Positions 1 to 8,957 are shown, counted from the first letter of the stretch. The stretch is 64,000 bases of DNA from JAEUMD01 sp044222395 (GCA_044222395.1 JBGANK010000009.1:1-64000); one strand, 5' to 3'. Numbers and translations: made by a program. The notes: a model not told the origin generated them from the letters alone.

Positions 1-1179
1 CTGACACTCAAGAATGTCCCCAACCTCGCAGACGTGAACCTGCTCGCGCGCATCCTGCGTAATCACGGCGTTGATCTCGCCGTCGACGGCAAGCGCCCGG
101 GTTCGCCTCAGCACCTGGGAGAGACGTTCCATCTGACCGCACGCGATATCGTCGATACCACCGCGCCTTATGAGATGGTCAGCCGCATGCGGGCGAGCTT
201 TTGGGTGTTGGGACCGCTCATCGCCCGCGTGGGCGAGGCACGCGTTTCGCTGCCCGGCGGCTGCGCCATCGGCACGCGCCCGGTCGATCTCCACCTTGAG
301 GGACTGAAGGCACTGGGTGCCCAGATCGACATCGACGGCGGCTACGTCATCGCCAAGGCGCCGGGCGGACTGCGCGGCGCGCACGTCATTTTCCCGAAGG
401 TTTCGGTCGGCGCCACACACAACGTCCTGCTCGCCGCCGCGTTGGCAAAGGGCGAGACCCTGATCGAGAACGCCGCGCGCGAGCCCGAGGTCGGCGATGT
501 TGCGAGCTGCCTCGTCAAGATGGGCTGCCAGATCGAGGGGATAGGCACGTCCACGCTTCGCATCCAGGGACGTGACCGGCTCGAGGGCGCAGTGCATGCG
601 GTGCTGCCCGATCGCATCGAGACCGGCACGTTCGCTTATGCCGTGGCGGCCACCGGTGGCGACGTGACACTCGAAGGAACCCGCGTCGATCTGCTGGAGA
701 ACGCGCTGTCGGTGCTGCGGAACATCGGCGCTACTGTCACTCCGACCAGTTCCGGCATCCGCGTCACGCGTAATGGCAACGGCATCGATCCGGTGTCGAT
801 CGAGACGCAGCCCTTCCCGGGCTTCCCGACCGACCTGCAGGCACAACTCATGGCGCTGGTGACGACCGCCCGTGGCACCAGCGTGATCCGCGAGACGATC
901 TTTGAAAACCGCTTCATGCACGTCCAGGAGCTGGCCCGGCTCGGTGCCGACATCAAGCTGCACGGCGACACGGCAACCATCAAGGGCGTGCCCAAGCTGC
1001 GCGGCGCGCCCGTCATGGCGACGGACTTGCGCGCGTCCGTCTCGCTCGTCATCGGCGGCCTCGTGGCGGAAGGCGAGACCATGATCAACCGCGTCTACCA
1101 TCTCGACCGCGGTTTCGAGCGGCTGGAGGAGAAGCTGACCCGCTGCGGAGCCGATATCGAGCGCATCAGCGCGGGTTAG
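1..1179 (+). CDS. murA: UDP-N-acetylglucosamine 1-carboxyvinyltransferase MurA (5' end outside window)
   Basis: Cytoplasmic enzyme that transfers enolpyruvate from PEP to UDP-GlcNAc, the first committed step of peptidoglycan synthesis. The reading frame is open from base 1, so roughly 35 N-terminal residues of a protein of about 430 lie outside the window. The active-site loop PGGCAIGTRPVDLH is present, with the catalytic Cys codon at 262-264. This Cys is the usual fosfomycin target, so nothing here suggests intrinsic resistance. The EPSP-synthase-like repeats continue to the normal C-terminus. It heads a same-strand block with DUF2948, hisD, UPF0262 and a phosphatase, an arrangement typical of Hyphomicrobiales. 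Confidence 0.96.
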   Translation: MTLKNVPNLADVNLLARILRNHGVDLAVDGKRPGSPQHLGETFHLTARDIVDTTAPYEMVSRMRASFWVLGPLIARVGEARVSLPGGCAIGTRPVDLHLEGLKALGAQIDIDGGYVIAKAPGGLRGAHVIFPKVSVGATHNVLLAAALAKGETLIENAAREPEVGDVASCLVKMGCQIEGIGTSTLRIQGRDRLEGAVHAVLPDRIETGTFAYAVAATGGDVTLEGTRVDLLENALSVLRNIGATVTPTSSGIRVTRNGNGIDPVSIETQPFPGFPTDLQAQLMALVTTARGTSVIRETIFENRFMHVQELARLGADIKLHGDTATIKGVPKLRGAPVMATDLRASVSLVIGGLVAEGETMINRVYHLDRGFERLEEKLTRCGADIERISAG

Positions 1180-1372
1180 GTGATTTGGTCCTATTGCCGA
1201 GGCCTATAGCTGCGGCGCATCCGCGCAAGCCAAGGGCGGCTTGACCAGTCGCCCCCGATTGATACCCGGTCCGGTTGCGCCGCTGCGGCCAGACGGCTAT
1301 CACTCGGCGGGTCTGTCACTGCCTCTCAATCAGGGCAGCGACGAGCAGTCCTCGCCAACCAAGCAGCCCCAC

Positions 1373-1879
1373 ATGATCCCGCTCAAGCTGATCGCACTCG
1401 ACGCCGAGGACCTCGCCGTGATCTCGGCACATCTTCAGGATGCGGTTGTGCGCGTCGGCGACATGACCTTCATGCCGCGCGAGAAGCGTTTCGCGGCCGT
1501 CGTCAATCGCTTCGATTGGGCGGGTGCGGTCGTGGCGGCGGCAACCGGAGGTGGGGCCAAGGGCGAGCGCCGCCGCACCGGCCTCCGCTTCGAGCGGGTA
1601 TTGAAGGCGCGCATTTCCGGCATCGCGCTCGACAAGAAGACCGCGGCCCTTGCGTTGCTCGCGATCACCTTTGAAGGCATGGGCGAGAACGACCCGGGCG
1701 GCCGCATCAGGCTTGATTTTGCCGGTGGCGGCGCCATCGAACTCGTCGTTGAATGCATCGAGGCGGAATTGAAGGACCTCGGCGCCGCGTGGCGGGCACG
1801 GCGGGTGCCAGATCATGGCGACGGCGAGGGCGCAGCGGATAGTGGTGGTCGCGACGACGGCAAGAAGCCCGGCCGTTGA
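1373..1879 (+). CDS. DUF2948 family protein
   Basis: Protein of 168 residues matching the alphaproteobacterial DUF2948 family, whose function is unknown. The ATG at 1373 begins MIPLKLIALDAEDLAVISAHLQ, where family similarity begins. An in-frame TTG at 1241 would add 44 residues of low-complexity sequence with no family match, so it was not used. The Ser/Gly/Asp/Lys-rich tail after about residue 145 looks disordered. It lies between murA and hisD, the usual position for this family, which argues for co-transcription with housekeeping genes rather than a defined biochemical role. Confidence 0.85.
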   Translation: MIPLKLIALDAEDLAVISAHLQDAVVRVGDMTFMPREKRFAAVVNRFDWAGAVVAAATGGGAKGERRRTGLRFERVLKARISGIALDKKTAALALLAITFEGMGENDPGGRIRLDFAGGGAIELVVECIEAELKDLGAAWRARRVPDHGDGEGAADSGGRDDGKKPGR

Positions 1880-1927
1880 CAGGTGTGAGACACAGCGGTT
1901 GGCATCAGTTGGCAACGGTATGAAGGC

Positions 1928-3310
1928 GTGACGACAGCGGGCTCGGCGGGCCCAGATGCCGTCTCACCAGAAAACAATGGAGCGGCCGCCGAGGCCGATG
2001 TGGAAATGCCCAAGCGTCTGGCGACCGCCGACCCCGGTTTCGAAGAATCTTTCCGGTTGTTCCTTGCCGAGAAGCGCGAGGTCTCGGCCGACGTCGATGC
2101 CGCCGTGCGCGAGATCGTCGATAAGGTTCGCCGCGACGGTGACAAGGCGCTTTTCGCCTACTCCAAGAAGTTCGACAGCGTCGATCTGGAAAAACTGGGC
2201 CTCCGCGTTACCGAAAGCGAGATCAAGGCGGCGCGCGCCGATTGCAGCTCCGAGACGCTGGCCGCCCTCGAGCTGGCGCGCGAGCGCATTGCCGATCACC
2301 ATGAGCGCCAGCGTCCGCATGATGACCGCTATACTGATGCCGCTGGCGTCGAGCTGGGCCACCGCTGGACCGCGGTGGAATCGGCCGGCCTATACGTGCC
2401 AGGTGGCCTTGCGTCCTATCCGAGTTCGGTGCTGATGAATGCCGTGCCGGCGCACGTCGCCGGCGTGCCGCGCATCGTAATGGTCGTGCCGACGCCGCGC
2501 GGCGAGCTCAATCCGCTGGTGCTGGCCGCAGCTGACATCGCCGGCGTCAGCGAGATCTACCGTATCGGCGGCGCCCAGGCCGTCGCCGCACTGGCCTATG
2601 GAACCGAGACGATCGCTCCGGTCGTCAAGATCGTCGGCCCCGGCAACGCCTATGTGGCCGCCGCCAAGCGCCAGGTATTCGGCACGGTCGGCATCGACAG
2701 CATTGCCGGCCCCTCCGAGGTGCTGGTCATCGCCGACGAGGACAACGACCCTGAATGGATAGCTGCCGATCTGCTTGCCCAGGCCGAACATGATACCGCC
2801 GCCCAGTCCGTGCTGATGACCGACGACGCTGGATTCGCCGCGGCGGTCGAGGAGGCCGTCGCGCGCCAGCTGAAGACATTGACGCGCGGCAACATCGCCG
2901 GCGAGAGCTGGCAGGTGTTTGGCGCAACGATCGTGCTGCGCTCGCTGGACGAGGCCCCGGCGCTGGCCGATCGCTTTGCCGCCGAGCATCTGGAGATTGC
3001 CACCAAGGACGCCGAGGCGCTCGCCAAGCGCGTGCGCAACGCCGGAGCAATCTTCATCGGCCGCTACACGCCCGAGGTGATCGGCGACTACGTCGCCGGT
3101 TCCAACCACGTGCTGCCGACCGCACGTTCGGCGCGCTTTTCCTCCGGCCTCGGCGTGCTCGACTTCATGAAGCGGACCTCGCTGTTGAAGCTCGATGCCG
3201 CCGCCCTCGATGCTCTTGCACCCGCGGCGATGGCGCTTGCCCGCGCCGAGGGACTTGAAGCGCATCGCCGGTCCGTCGAGATCCGTCTTGCCAAGAGCTC
3301 TGGAGTTTAG
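1928..3310 (+). CDS. hisD: Histidinol dehydrogenase HisD
   Basis: Zinc-dependent NAD enzyme that oxidises L-histidinol twice to L-histidine, the last step of histidine synthesis. The family core is complete, including the Rossmann-like segment around GGAQAVAALAYGTETIAPV and the signature region VKIVGPGNAYVAAAKRQVFG, which covers about residues 225-245. The GTG at 1928 gives 460 residues, but similarity to the family begins at the ATG at 2006 (MPKRLATADPGFE). The first 26 residues are Ala/Gly/Glu-rich and may be an untranslated leader; 2006 is a realistic alternative start. It stops one base before the next ATG, indicating tight coupling. Confidence 0.94.
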   Translation: MTTAGSAGPDAVSPENNGAAAEADVEMPKRLATADPGFEESFRLFLAEKREVSADVDAAVREIVDKVRRDGDKALFAYSKKFDSVDLEKLGLRVTESEIKAARADCSSETLAALELARERIADHHERQRPHDDRYTDAAGVELGHRWTAVESAGLYVPGGLASYPSSVLMNAVPAHVAGVPRIVMVVPTPRGELNPLVLAAADIAGVSEIYRIGGAQAVAALAYGTETIAPVVKIVGPGNAYVAAAKRQVFGTVGIDSIAGPSEVLVIADEDNDPEWIAADLLAQAEHDTAAQSVLMTDDAGFAAAVEEAVARQLKTLTRGNIAGESWQVFGATIVLRSLDEAPALADRFAAEHLEIATKDAEALAKRVRNAGAIFIGRYTPEVIGDYVAGSNHVLPTARSARFSSGLGVLDFMKRTSLLKLDAAALDALAPAAMALARAEGLEAHRRSVEIRLAKSSGV

Positions 3311-3311
3311 C

Positions 3312-3809
3312 ATGTCCGACAGGCAAGCCGCCGAGCCGCCGAGCCGCGACCGGCTCTTCGCGATCGACATCGACGAGAAGTCGATCGCCCGCAACAACTC
3401 GAATATCGAGCACGAGCGCGAGGTGGCGATCTTCGACCTGCTCGATGGCAATTCGTTCAGCGTCAGCGGCCGCAGCGATGGCCCCTACCGCCTGACGCTT
3501 TCCGTAGTCGACCAGAAGCTGCAGTTCGCGGTTGGCACCGAGGCGGAGGACACCGTCGTCACCCATGTGCTGTCGCTGACGCCCTTCAAGCGCATCATCA
3601 AGGACTACTTCATGGTGTGCGACAGCTACTATGAGGCCATTCGCACAGCGCCGCCGACCAAGATCCAGGCCATCGACATGGGCCGGCGCGGCCTCCACGA
3701 CGAGGGCAGCCGCACGCTGCAAGAGCGACTCCAGGGCAAGTTGGACGTCGACTTCGATACCGCGCGGCGCTTGTTCACGCTCATCTGCGCTCTGCACTGG
3801 AAGGGATGA
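3312..3809 (+). CDS. UPF0262 family protein
   Basis: Protein of 165 residues of the uncharacterised UPF0262 family, which is restricted mainly to Alphaproteobacteria. The ATG at 3312 directly follows the hisD stop at 3310, so translation is probably coupled. Conserved segments seen include DEKSIARNNSNIEHEREVAIFDL near the N-terminus, LTPFKRIIKDYFMVCDSYY in the middle and the C-terminal DFDTARRLFTLICALHW. No catalytic motif, signal peptide or membrane segment is visible. Gene order with hisD and the LMW phosphatase is conserved in the order, but the role is unknown. Confidence 0.88.
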   Translation: MSDRQAAEPPSRDRLFAIDIDEKSIARNNSNIEHEREVAIFDLLDGNSFSVSGRSDGPYRLTLSVVDQKLQFAVGTEAEDTVVTHVLSLTPFKRIIKDYFMVCDSYYEAIRTAPPTKIQAIDMGRRGLHDEGSRTLQERLQGKLDVDFDTARRLFTLICALHWKG

Positions 3810-3818
3810 CGCAGCAAC

Positions 3819-4271
3819 ATGGCGGGCGACCTGCCAGGCGCGGTTTTGTTCGCCTGCTCCATGAATGCCGTGCGCTCGCCGATGGCGGCAGCGATCCTGC
3901 GTCACCTCGGCGGCGGGCGCATTCGAGTCGAGTCGGCCGGAGTGAGAGCCGGGCAGCCCGACGGCTTTGCTTCCGCGGTGATGAAGGAAATCGGCATCGA
4001 CATGTCGCAGCACCAGCCGCGCACGATGAAGGATCTGAGCGATAGCAGCTTCGATCTCATCGTCACGCTGTCACCCGAAGCCCACCATCAGGCACTCGAG
4101 TTCACGCGCACCATGGCCGTCGATGTCGAATACTGGCCGACCATCGATGCCACCGTATTGGTCGGTCAAGGCAACCGTCAGCAGATCATCTCCTCCTATC
4201 GCGGCGTTCGCGACAAGATCTTCGACAAGATCAGGCAGCGCTTCGGTTTCGAAGGCGGGCCTACGATGTGA
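3819..4271 (+). CDS. Low molecular weight protein-tyrosine phosphatase family protein
   Basis: Protein of 150 residues in the LMW-PTP/arsenate-reductase-like fold. The P-loop C-X5-R-S is FACSMNAVRSPMA, with nucleophile Cys13 and Arg19. A plausible general-acid Asp lies in YWPTIDATV, although the classical DP pair is absent. That leaves open whether it acts on phosphotyrosine or another phospho-substrate. It starts nine bases after the UPF0262 gene and closes the murA-hisD block. In many Hyphomicrobiales the next gene is infA; here convergent minus-strand genes follow instead. Cytoplasmic, with no targeting signal. Confidence 0.85.
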   Translation: MAGDLPGAVLFACSMNAVRSPMAAAILRHLGGGRIRVESAGVRAGQPDGFASAVMKEIGIDMSQHQPRTMKDLSDSSFDLIVTLSPEAHHQALEFTRTMAVDVEYWPTIDATVLVGQGNRQQIISSYRGVRDKIFDKIRQRFGFEGGPTM

Positions 4272-4297
4272 GGTGATCGCTAGTCAAGGTGACATCC

Positions 4298-5578
4298 TCA
4301 CGCCGCCGCCTTCTCACCGACAACGAAGAACGTCTCTTGCATTCCCACGCCCTTGATCTCGATCGCGCCGCGGCTCTCGAAGTCGAAGGCGTGTGCAAGA
4401 CGATCCCGGCAAGTCGGACAAATGAGAATGCGGCCGGGCACGCTCTGGCTCTCCAGGCGGCTCGCCAGGTTGACCGTATCCCCCCACACGTCATAGCTGA
4501 ACTTGTGCGTGCCGATGACGCCGGCCATGACCGGTCCTGAAGCAATGCCGATCCGCAGCGATATGTCGAGACCGGTCTCCTTTGCGAGCCTCTCGATATA
4601 TCTGAGCATGTCGAGACCGAGCCGCGCCACACGGTCGGTCGGATCCGAAACGGCTTCGGGAATGCCGGCAGCCGCCATGTAGGCGTCGCCGATCGTCTTG
4701 ATCTTTTCCACGCCGTGCTTGGCTGCCAGCGCATCGAATTGGCGCACGATCGTATTGAGCAGGTCGACAACGCGCGCCGCGCCGAGGCTTCGTGCCAGCG
4801 GCACGAACCCCGAGATGTCGGAAAACAGGATCGAGGCGTTCTCGAACACGTCGGCGATCGGCTTTTCCGGCTCCACTTTGAGGCGCTCCACCACGCTTTC
4901 GGGTAGAATGTTGCGCAAGAGCTTGTCGGTCTCAGCCTTGGCGTTTTCGACCAGCCGGAAAGCGTACCAGACGGTCACCGCGATCAGTCCGAACGCCGTG
5001 ATGGCGCTTTGCGTGTAGATGTCGTTGAGCACCCGCGGGTTGGGCGGAATCCGCGCCAGTGCAGGCGGAAACGAGAACCAGATGTAGAGGTGAAGGATAA
5101 GTCCGGTGAGGGCGACCAGGATGGCGAGCTTGAGCCGCCCCAGCCCGAACACGAAGAAGGGTGCGGCCGCACCGACGATGAACAGCACCTGCCCGCCGCC
5201 TTCGCGTCCGAGGAAGCTGGCGATGGTGGTGACGGCAACATATTCGGTGACGACGATCAACAAGCCGCCCGCGATCTCGTTGATACGATGCGTCAGCGGC
5301 ACCAGCGATATGATGAAAGCGATGCCGAGATTGATCAGCACCAGCGGCCGGTACTCCTCGCCCTCCGTCAAGCCGTACTGGAGTGCGAAGATCACCGTCG
5401 TCGCGATGATCAGGTAGGAGAACATGTTGAGGATCATCAGCCGCCGCTTGATGTCGGTCGGATAACCGCTCGTACCAAGCTCCGCGAGCCGTCCAAGCCC
5501 GCGGAAAAGACTTGCCATGCCAGGCAGCCGCAGCAGGCGGCGCGGCACAAAGTTGGGGATTTGCAAAAAACGCATCAT
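4298..5578 (-). CDS. Membrane-bound class III adenylate cyclase
   Basis: Protein of 426 residues. About five to six hydrophobic helices span residues 45-210, followed by a catalytic class III nucleotide cyclase domain from about 240. Metal-binding aspartates are Asp254 (LFSDISGF) and Asp298 (KTIGDAYM). Base-recognition residues Lys294 and Asp363 favour ATP over GTP. The transition-state pair Asn370/Arg374 lies in VWGDTVNLASRLES. All key catalytic residues are present, so it should make cAMP at the inner membrane. It lies 62 bp downstream of a CRP-like gene on the same strand, suggesting that the cyclase and the effector of its product form a unit. Confidence 0.92.
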   Translation of the reverse strand: MMRFLQIPNFVPRRLLRLPGMASLFRGLGRLAELGTSGYPTDIKRRLMILNMFSYLIIATTVIFALQYGLTEGEEYRPLVLINLGIAFIISLVPLTHRINEIAGGLLIVVTEYVAVTTIASFLGREGGGQVLFIVGAAAPFFVFGLGRLKLAILVALTGLILHLYIWFSFPPALARIPPNPRVLNDIYTQSAITAFGLIAVTVWYAFRLVENAKAETDKLLRNILPESVVERLKVEPEKPIADVFENASILFSDISGFVPLARSLGAARVVDLLNTIVRQFDALAAKHGVEKIKTIGDAYMAAAGIPEAVSDPTDRVARLGLDMLRYIERLAKETGLDISLRIGIASGPVMAGVIGTHKFSYDVWGDTVNLASRLESQSVPGRILICPTCRDRLAHAFDFESRGAIEIKGVGMQETFFVVGEKAAA

Positions 5579-5640
5579 GCAATGCCCGCCAGAGTTGGCC
5601 GTGCTTGTCGCGAACCGTGCCCGAGCTTCTTGGGCACTGC

Positions 5641-6339
5641 CTATTCCAGCCCCGCAACAGTGCTGAGTTCCTCGATATCACACGCGAACTGGCTCCCCTT
5701 GCGTGTGATGGCACCACCCGATTCGAGCATCGACAATGCGGTATTCACCTTGGGCCGGCTGGCCCCGATCAGCATCGCAAGCTCGCCCTGTGACATGCCC
5801 AGATCGAGTGTGACGCTGCCTTCCATCGCGTCGGGCTTCTTCTGCCGCGCTGCCGCCAGGAAGAAGCGAGCAAGCCGAACCTCGATCGGACACAGCGCAA
5901 TCGCCTCCAGCTGCTGGTCGGCGTCGCGGATGCGCCGGCATAAGAACCGGACGACGGCCTCGACCAGATGCGGTCGCGTTTCCGCCAGCCTCATGAACGC
6001 CGCGCGCCCGAGGCTCAGAGCCTCGGTCTTGACGACCGCGGTTGCGTCGGCCGATCGCGGCCCCTCGTCGAGCATGGCGATCTCGCCGAACACTGCACCG
6101 GTCTCGGCATGGGCGAACGAAAGCTCGCGCCCCTCCGCCGTCAGCACCGACAGGCGCACCCGGCCGTCCGTAACGAGATAGATCTCCTTCCCCTTGTCGC
6201 CGCGCGTGAAGATGACCTGCCCGGCCTCGAAGCTCACAGGCCGCATTTCGGCCAGAAGTGCGCGCCGATCGCTGGCGTCCAGGGGCTCGAACAACGGCGC
6301 TTTCTCGATGTGGGCAAGCAGCTTCTCGTTGATAGCCAT
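5641..6339 (-). CDS. Crp/Fnr family transcriptional regulator
   Basis: Protein of 232 residues with an N-terminal cyclic-nucleotide-binding beta-barrel (about 20-135) and a C-terminal winged helix (about 165-225). The phosphate-binding cassette GEIAMLDEGPRSADATA has the Glu and the Arg-Ser pair that contact cAMP ribose and phosphate. The HTH reads MSQGELAMLIGASRPKVNTA. The N-terminal Cys cluster of FNR is absent, so oxygen sensing by an Fe-S centre is unlikely. Being upstream of the adenylate cyclase, it is probably the receptor for that enzyme's cAMP; this pairing is inferred from position and motifs. Confidence 0.9.
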   Translation of the reverse strand: MAINEKLLAHIEKAPLFEPLDASDRRALLAEMRPVSFEAGQVIFTRGDKGKEIYLVTDGRVRLSVLTAEGRELSFAHAETGAVFGEIAMLDEGPRSADATAVVKTEALSLGRAAFMRLAETRPHLVEAVVRFLCRRIRDADQQLEAIALCPIEVRLARFFLAAARQKKPDAMEGSVTLDLGMSQGELAMLIGASRPKVNTALSMLESGGAITRKGSQFACDIEELSTVAGLE

Positions 6340-6580
6340 TGAACGCTCCGCGGATTCAATATTGCCAAATCAATCGGACCGATTTAGCCCGACCCCCAGC
6401 CCTGCTGGCAATCCCTTTGTGCGGGCTTGCTTTTCGAGCCGTGCCTTTGCATTCTCCGCGGCACCGGGCGCGCCACGTATTGGGGCGCTGCCATGGCACA
6501 TTTCTCGCCGGTTTGGTATCTGGGCCAAGCGCGCTGCTGGTCCTGCAGCCGACGTACGAGCTGGGCGAAGGGGAGCATAC

Positions 6581-7330
6581 ATGTCCTTGCCGAAGACGGC
6601 GCTGCTGAACGTATTGCGCCGCACCGATGGGCCACGCCGCGAGACCTTGCGTCAGGAGCGCTCGCGCGAGCGGTCCGCCAATCCAAATCAGCCGGCCCAC
6701 GCAGCCAAGCTCGTGCTGGCCAGTGGCAGTCCACGGCGCCTGATGCTGCTGTCCCAGGTCGGCATCACGCCGGACGCCGTACGCCCATCCTCTGTAGACG
6801 AAACACCGCGCAAGGCCGAGATGCCGCGCGCACTCGTCGTGCGTCTGGCGCGTGCCAAGGCCGAAGCCGCGCGCGACCAGATCGCCAACGATCACGACAT
6901 CGCCCACGCCCATGTTCTGGCCGCCGACACGATCGTTTCCGTTGGCCGCAGGGTGCTGATGAAGCCGCAGTATATCGAGGAGGCTGTCGCCGCCCTTCAG
7001 CTGCTTTCGGGGCGCGCCCATCGTGTCTTGACAGGGATCTGCTTGATCACGCCCGAAGACAAAATTCGCACCAAGATCGTCGATACGAGAGTCCGCTTCA
7101 AACACCTGTCGCGCAGCGAGATCGAGGCCTATATCGCCTCGCGCGAATGGCGCGGCAAGGCTGGCGGCTATGCCATCCAGGGCCTCGCCGGCGCCTTCGT
7201 GCAGCGCATCAACGGCTCCTATACCAACGTCGTCGGACTGCCGCTGACCGAGGTGACGCAGATGATCGTGGCGGAAGGCTTTCCCGTGCATTTTGCGTGG
7301 GCACGCTCTGCCGAGATCGAGCCCGAGTAG
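6581..7330 (+). CDS. maf: Maf family nucleotide pyrophosphatase
   Basis: Maf proteins hydrolyse dTTP/UTP or modified nucleotides to monophosphates. The signature KLVLASGSPRRLMLLSQVGI and the conserved AADTIVSVGRR and GKAGGYAIQGLAGAFV segments are present. The ATG at 6581 follows an excellent Shine-Dalgarno (AAGGGGAG, 6568-6575) and gives 249 residues, about 45 longer than typical because of a basic N-terminal extension. It is followed by yacG and a nucleoside transporter on the same strand. The 240 bp upstream is a divergent intergenic region shared with the crp-like gene. Confidence 0.92.
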   Translation: MSLPKTALLNVLRRTDGPRRETLRQERSRERSANPNQPAHAAKLVLASGSPRRLMLLSQVGITPDAVRPSSVDETPRKAEMPRALVVRLARAKAEAARDQIANDHDIAHAHVLAADTIVSVGRRVLMKPQYIEEAVAALQLLSGRAHRVLTGICLITPEDKIRTKIVDTRVRFKHLSRSEIEAYIASREWRGKAGGYAIQGLAGAFVQRINGSYTNVVGLPLTEVTQMIVAEGFPVHFAWARSAEIEPE

Positions 7331-7365
7331 CCACGAATAGCCATTGGCATCTGGAGCGCGTCGCA

Positions 7366-7581
7366 TTGGCCAAATCGATCGCGAACTGTCCCATCTGCGG
7401 CGCGCCAACCACCCGCGATTTCCGCCCGTTCTGTTCCAGGCGTTGTGCCGACGTCGATCTGGCGCGCTGGCTCAAAGGCGCCTACGCCATCCCCACTGCA
7501 GATGCCGACGCCGATGAGGATGGCGACAATATCGCCACCGAGCTCGCCGCGCGCGGCGGCCAGCATGACGACCAGCGCTGA
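7366..7581 (+). CDS. yacG: DNA gyrase inhibitor YacG (zinc-binding)
   Basis: Protein of 71 residues starting at a TTG (7366) preceded by GGAG at 7353-7356, nine bases upstream. The zinc ligands are in CPICG (Cys8, Cys11) and CSRRC (Cys27, Cys31), the normal YacG pattern. The conserved VDLARWLKGAYAIP follows. YacG binds GyrB and inhibits gyrase in E. coli. The C-terminus is Asp-rich. The maf-yacG adjacency is conserved in Alphaproteobacteria, supporting both identity and the unusual start codon. Confidence 0.87.
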   Translation: MAKSIANCPICGAPTTRDFRPFCSRRCADVDLARWLKGAYAIPTADADADEDGDNIATELAARGGQHDDQR

Positions 7582-7599
7582 GCAGGGAAGCTGATCCTC

Positions 7600-8868
7600 A
7601 TGGTTCAGGCGCAGGCGATGACTGGTCTTGTGCTGATCCCGCTGCTTGCCTGGATCATGTCGGAGAACCGCGCACATCTGGGGCTTCGCACAGCGGCATC
7701 CCTGGTATTGGGAACCATCGCCGTTCAGCTGTTGCTGGCGCTGCTTCTGCTGAAGGTGCCTCTGGCGCGGCAGTTGTTCGATGCGCTGGGCGATGGCGTC
7801 ATGGCCGTGCAAAAGGCAACGGAACAAGGCGCCAGGTTCGTTTTCGGCTACCTGGCCGGTGGTCCTGCACCCTACGCACAAGCCGAGCCAAAGCACGAGT
7901 TCATCATCGCCTTTCGCGTGCTCCCGGTGATCCTGGTTCTGTCTGCGCTCGTCCGCCTGCTCTATCACTGGGGAGTGCTGCAGGCGATCGTGCGGGCTTT
8001 CGCTTTTGTCCTGCGCCGAGCCACAGGAATCAGCGGACCACTGGCCACCGTTTCAGCCTCCTCACTTTTTCTCGGCCTTGTCGAAGCGCCCCTGCTGATC
8101 CGCCCGTATCTGCATGACCTCGGCCGCGGCGCCCTCTTTGCGACGATGGCGGTGGTGATGGCAACCATCGCCGGGACCGTGATGGCGCTCTACGCAACCG
8201 TGCTCGAGCCACACCTTCCGGGTGCCGCCGGGCATCTGTTGGCTGCCTCGCTGATGAACATTCCGGGCGCATTGATGCTGGCGCGGCTGGCGGTTCCCGA
8301 TGGCTTCATGGGCGGGCCGGAAAGCGCCGACATCGTCATCGACGATCCGCCGCGCAATTCCATCGATGCGATAACGAAGGGCGCTATGGACGGCGTCGGG
8401 TTGGTGGTCGCGGTTGCCGCCATGTTGATCGTCTTCGTGGCGCTGGTGTCGCTGGCCAATGCCATCCTTGGTGTCGTGGTACAGCCCTTCGGCTGGACGC
8501 TCACGCTGCAGCAGATCCTGGGCTGGGTCTGCGCACCGCTGGCCTGGGCGATTGGCATCCCGTGGGCCGAGGCCAAGCAGGCGGGCGCACTTCTCGGCGA
8601 GCGTCTCGTCCTCAACGAGCTCATCGCCTATTTCGACCTGGCGGGTACCGGCGGTGCCGACCTCTCACAGAGATCGCGCCTCATCATGACCTATGCCTTG
8701 TGCGGGTTCGCCAATCTGGGCTCGCTCGGCATCATGCTGGGCGGCCTCATGACGATGCTGCCAGAACGGCGCCAGGAGATTGTCGCCCTAGCACCTCGCT
8801 CGGTGATCATCGGCTTCCTGGCGACCCTCCTGTCGGCAGCGCTGATCGGTCTGATCACCCCGGCCTGA
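7600..8868 (+). CDS. NupC-type concentrative nucleoside transporter
   Basis: Inner-membrane protein of 422 residues with about ten hydrophobic segments. It matches the CNT (nucleoside:cation symporter) family: VLPVILVLSALVRLLYHWG, the substrate-site loop FLGLVEAPLLIRPYL (equivalent to the GQxEAPLLIRPYL loop of NupC) and the C-terminal TYALCGFANLGSLGIMLGGL. It would import nucleosides with H+ or Na+. The gene starts 18 bp after yacG with an AGGGAAG ribosome site, so it may be co-transcribed with maf and yacG. Together these point to nucleotide housekeeping or salvage, though no catabolic genes are adjacent. Confidence 0.88.
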   Translation: MVQAQAMTGLVLIPLLAWIMSENRAHLGLRTAASLVLGTIAVQLLLALLLLKVPLARQLFDALGDGVMAVQKATEQGARFVFGYLAGGPAPYAQAEPKHEFIIAFRVLPVILVLSALVRLLYHWGVLQAIVRAFAFVLRRATGISGPLATVSASSLFLGLVEAPLLIRPYLHDLGRGALFATMAVVMATIAGTVMALYATVLEPHLPGAAGHLLAASLMNIPGALMLARLAVPDGFMGGPESADIVIDDPPRNSIDAITKGAMDGVGLVVAVAAMLIVFVALVSLANAILGVVVQPFGWTLTLQQILGWVCAPLAWAIGIPWAEAKQAGALLGERLVLNELIAYFDLAGTGGADLSQRSRLIMTYALCGFANLGSLGIMLGGLMTMLPERRQEIVALAPRSVIIGFLATLLSAALIGLITPA

Positions 8869-8941
8869 CCCCCAACGCCACCCCGCCTGACCCCGCCAAG
8901 CTCCTTTGAATGCAGCCTTTTTTGCTTGAATCCTGAGCGCG

Positions 8942-8957
8942 TTAACAATTTGCTAAC
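8942..8957. promoter_or_regulatory. Candidate CtrA-type box
   Basis: The sequence TTAACAATTTGCTAAC fits the alphaproteobacterial CtrA consensus TTAA-N7-TTAA(C) with one mismatch in the second half (CTAAC). It lies about 55 bp before the thermonuclease start, in the only intergenic region upstream of that gene, so cell-cycle control of the gene is plausible. It is a short motif and could occur by chance. Confidence 0.4.

Noticed and set aside
1241..1372. 44-residue N-terminal extension of the DUF2948 protein
   Set aside because: TTG start without ribosome site and without family similarity; ATG 1373 preferred.
8942..8957. Further copy of the 17-bp response-regulator box
   Set aside because: Shares AACAATTTG with the boxes but lacks the second TGWAACA half; fits a CtrA box better and lies outside the island.
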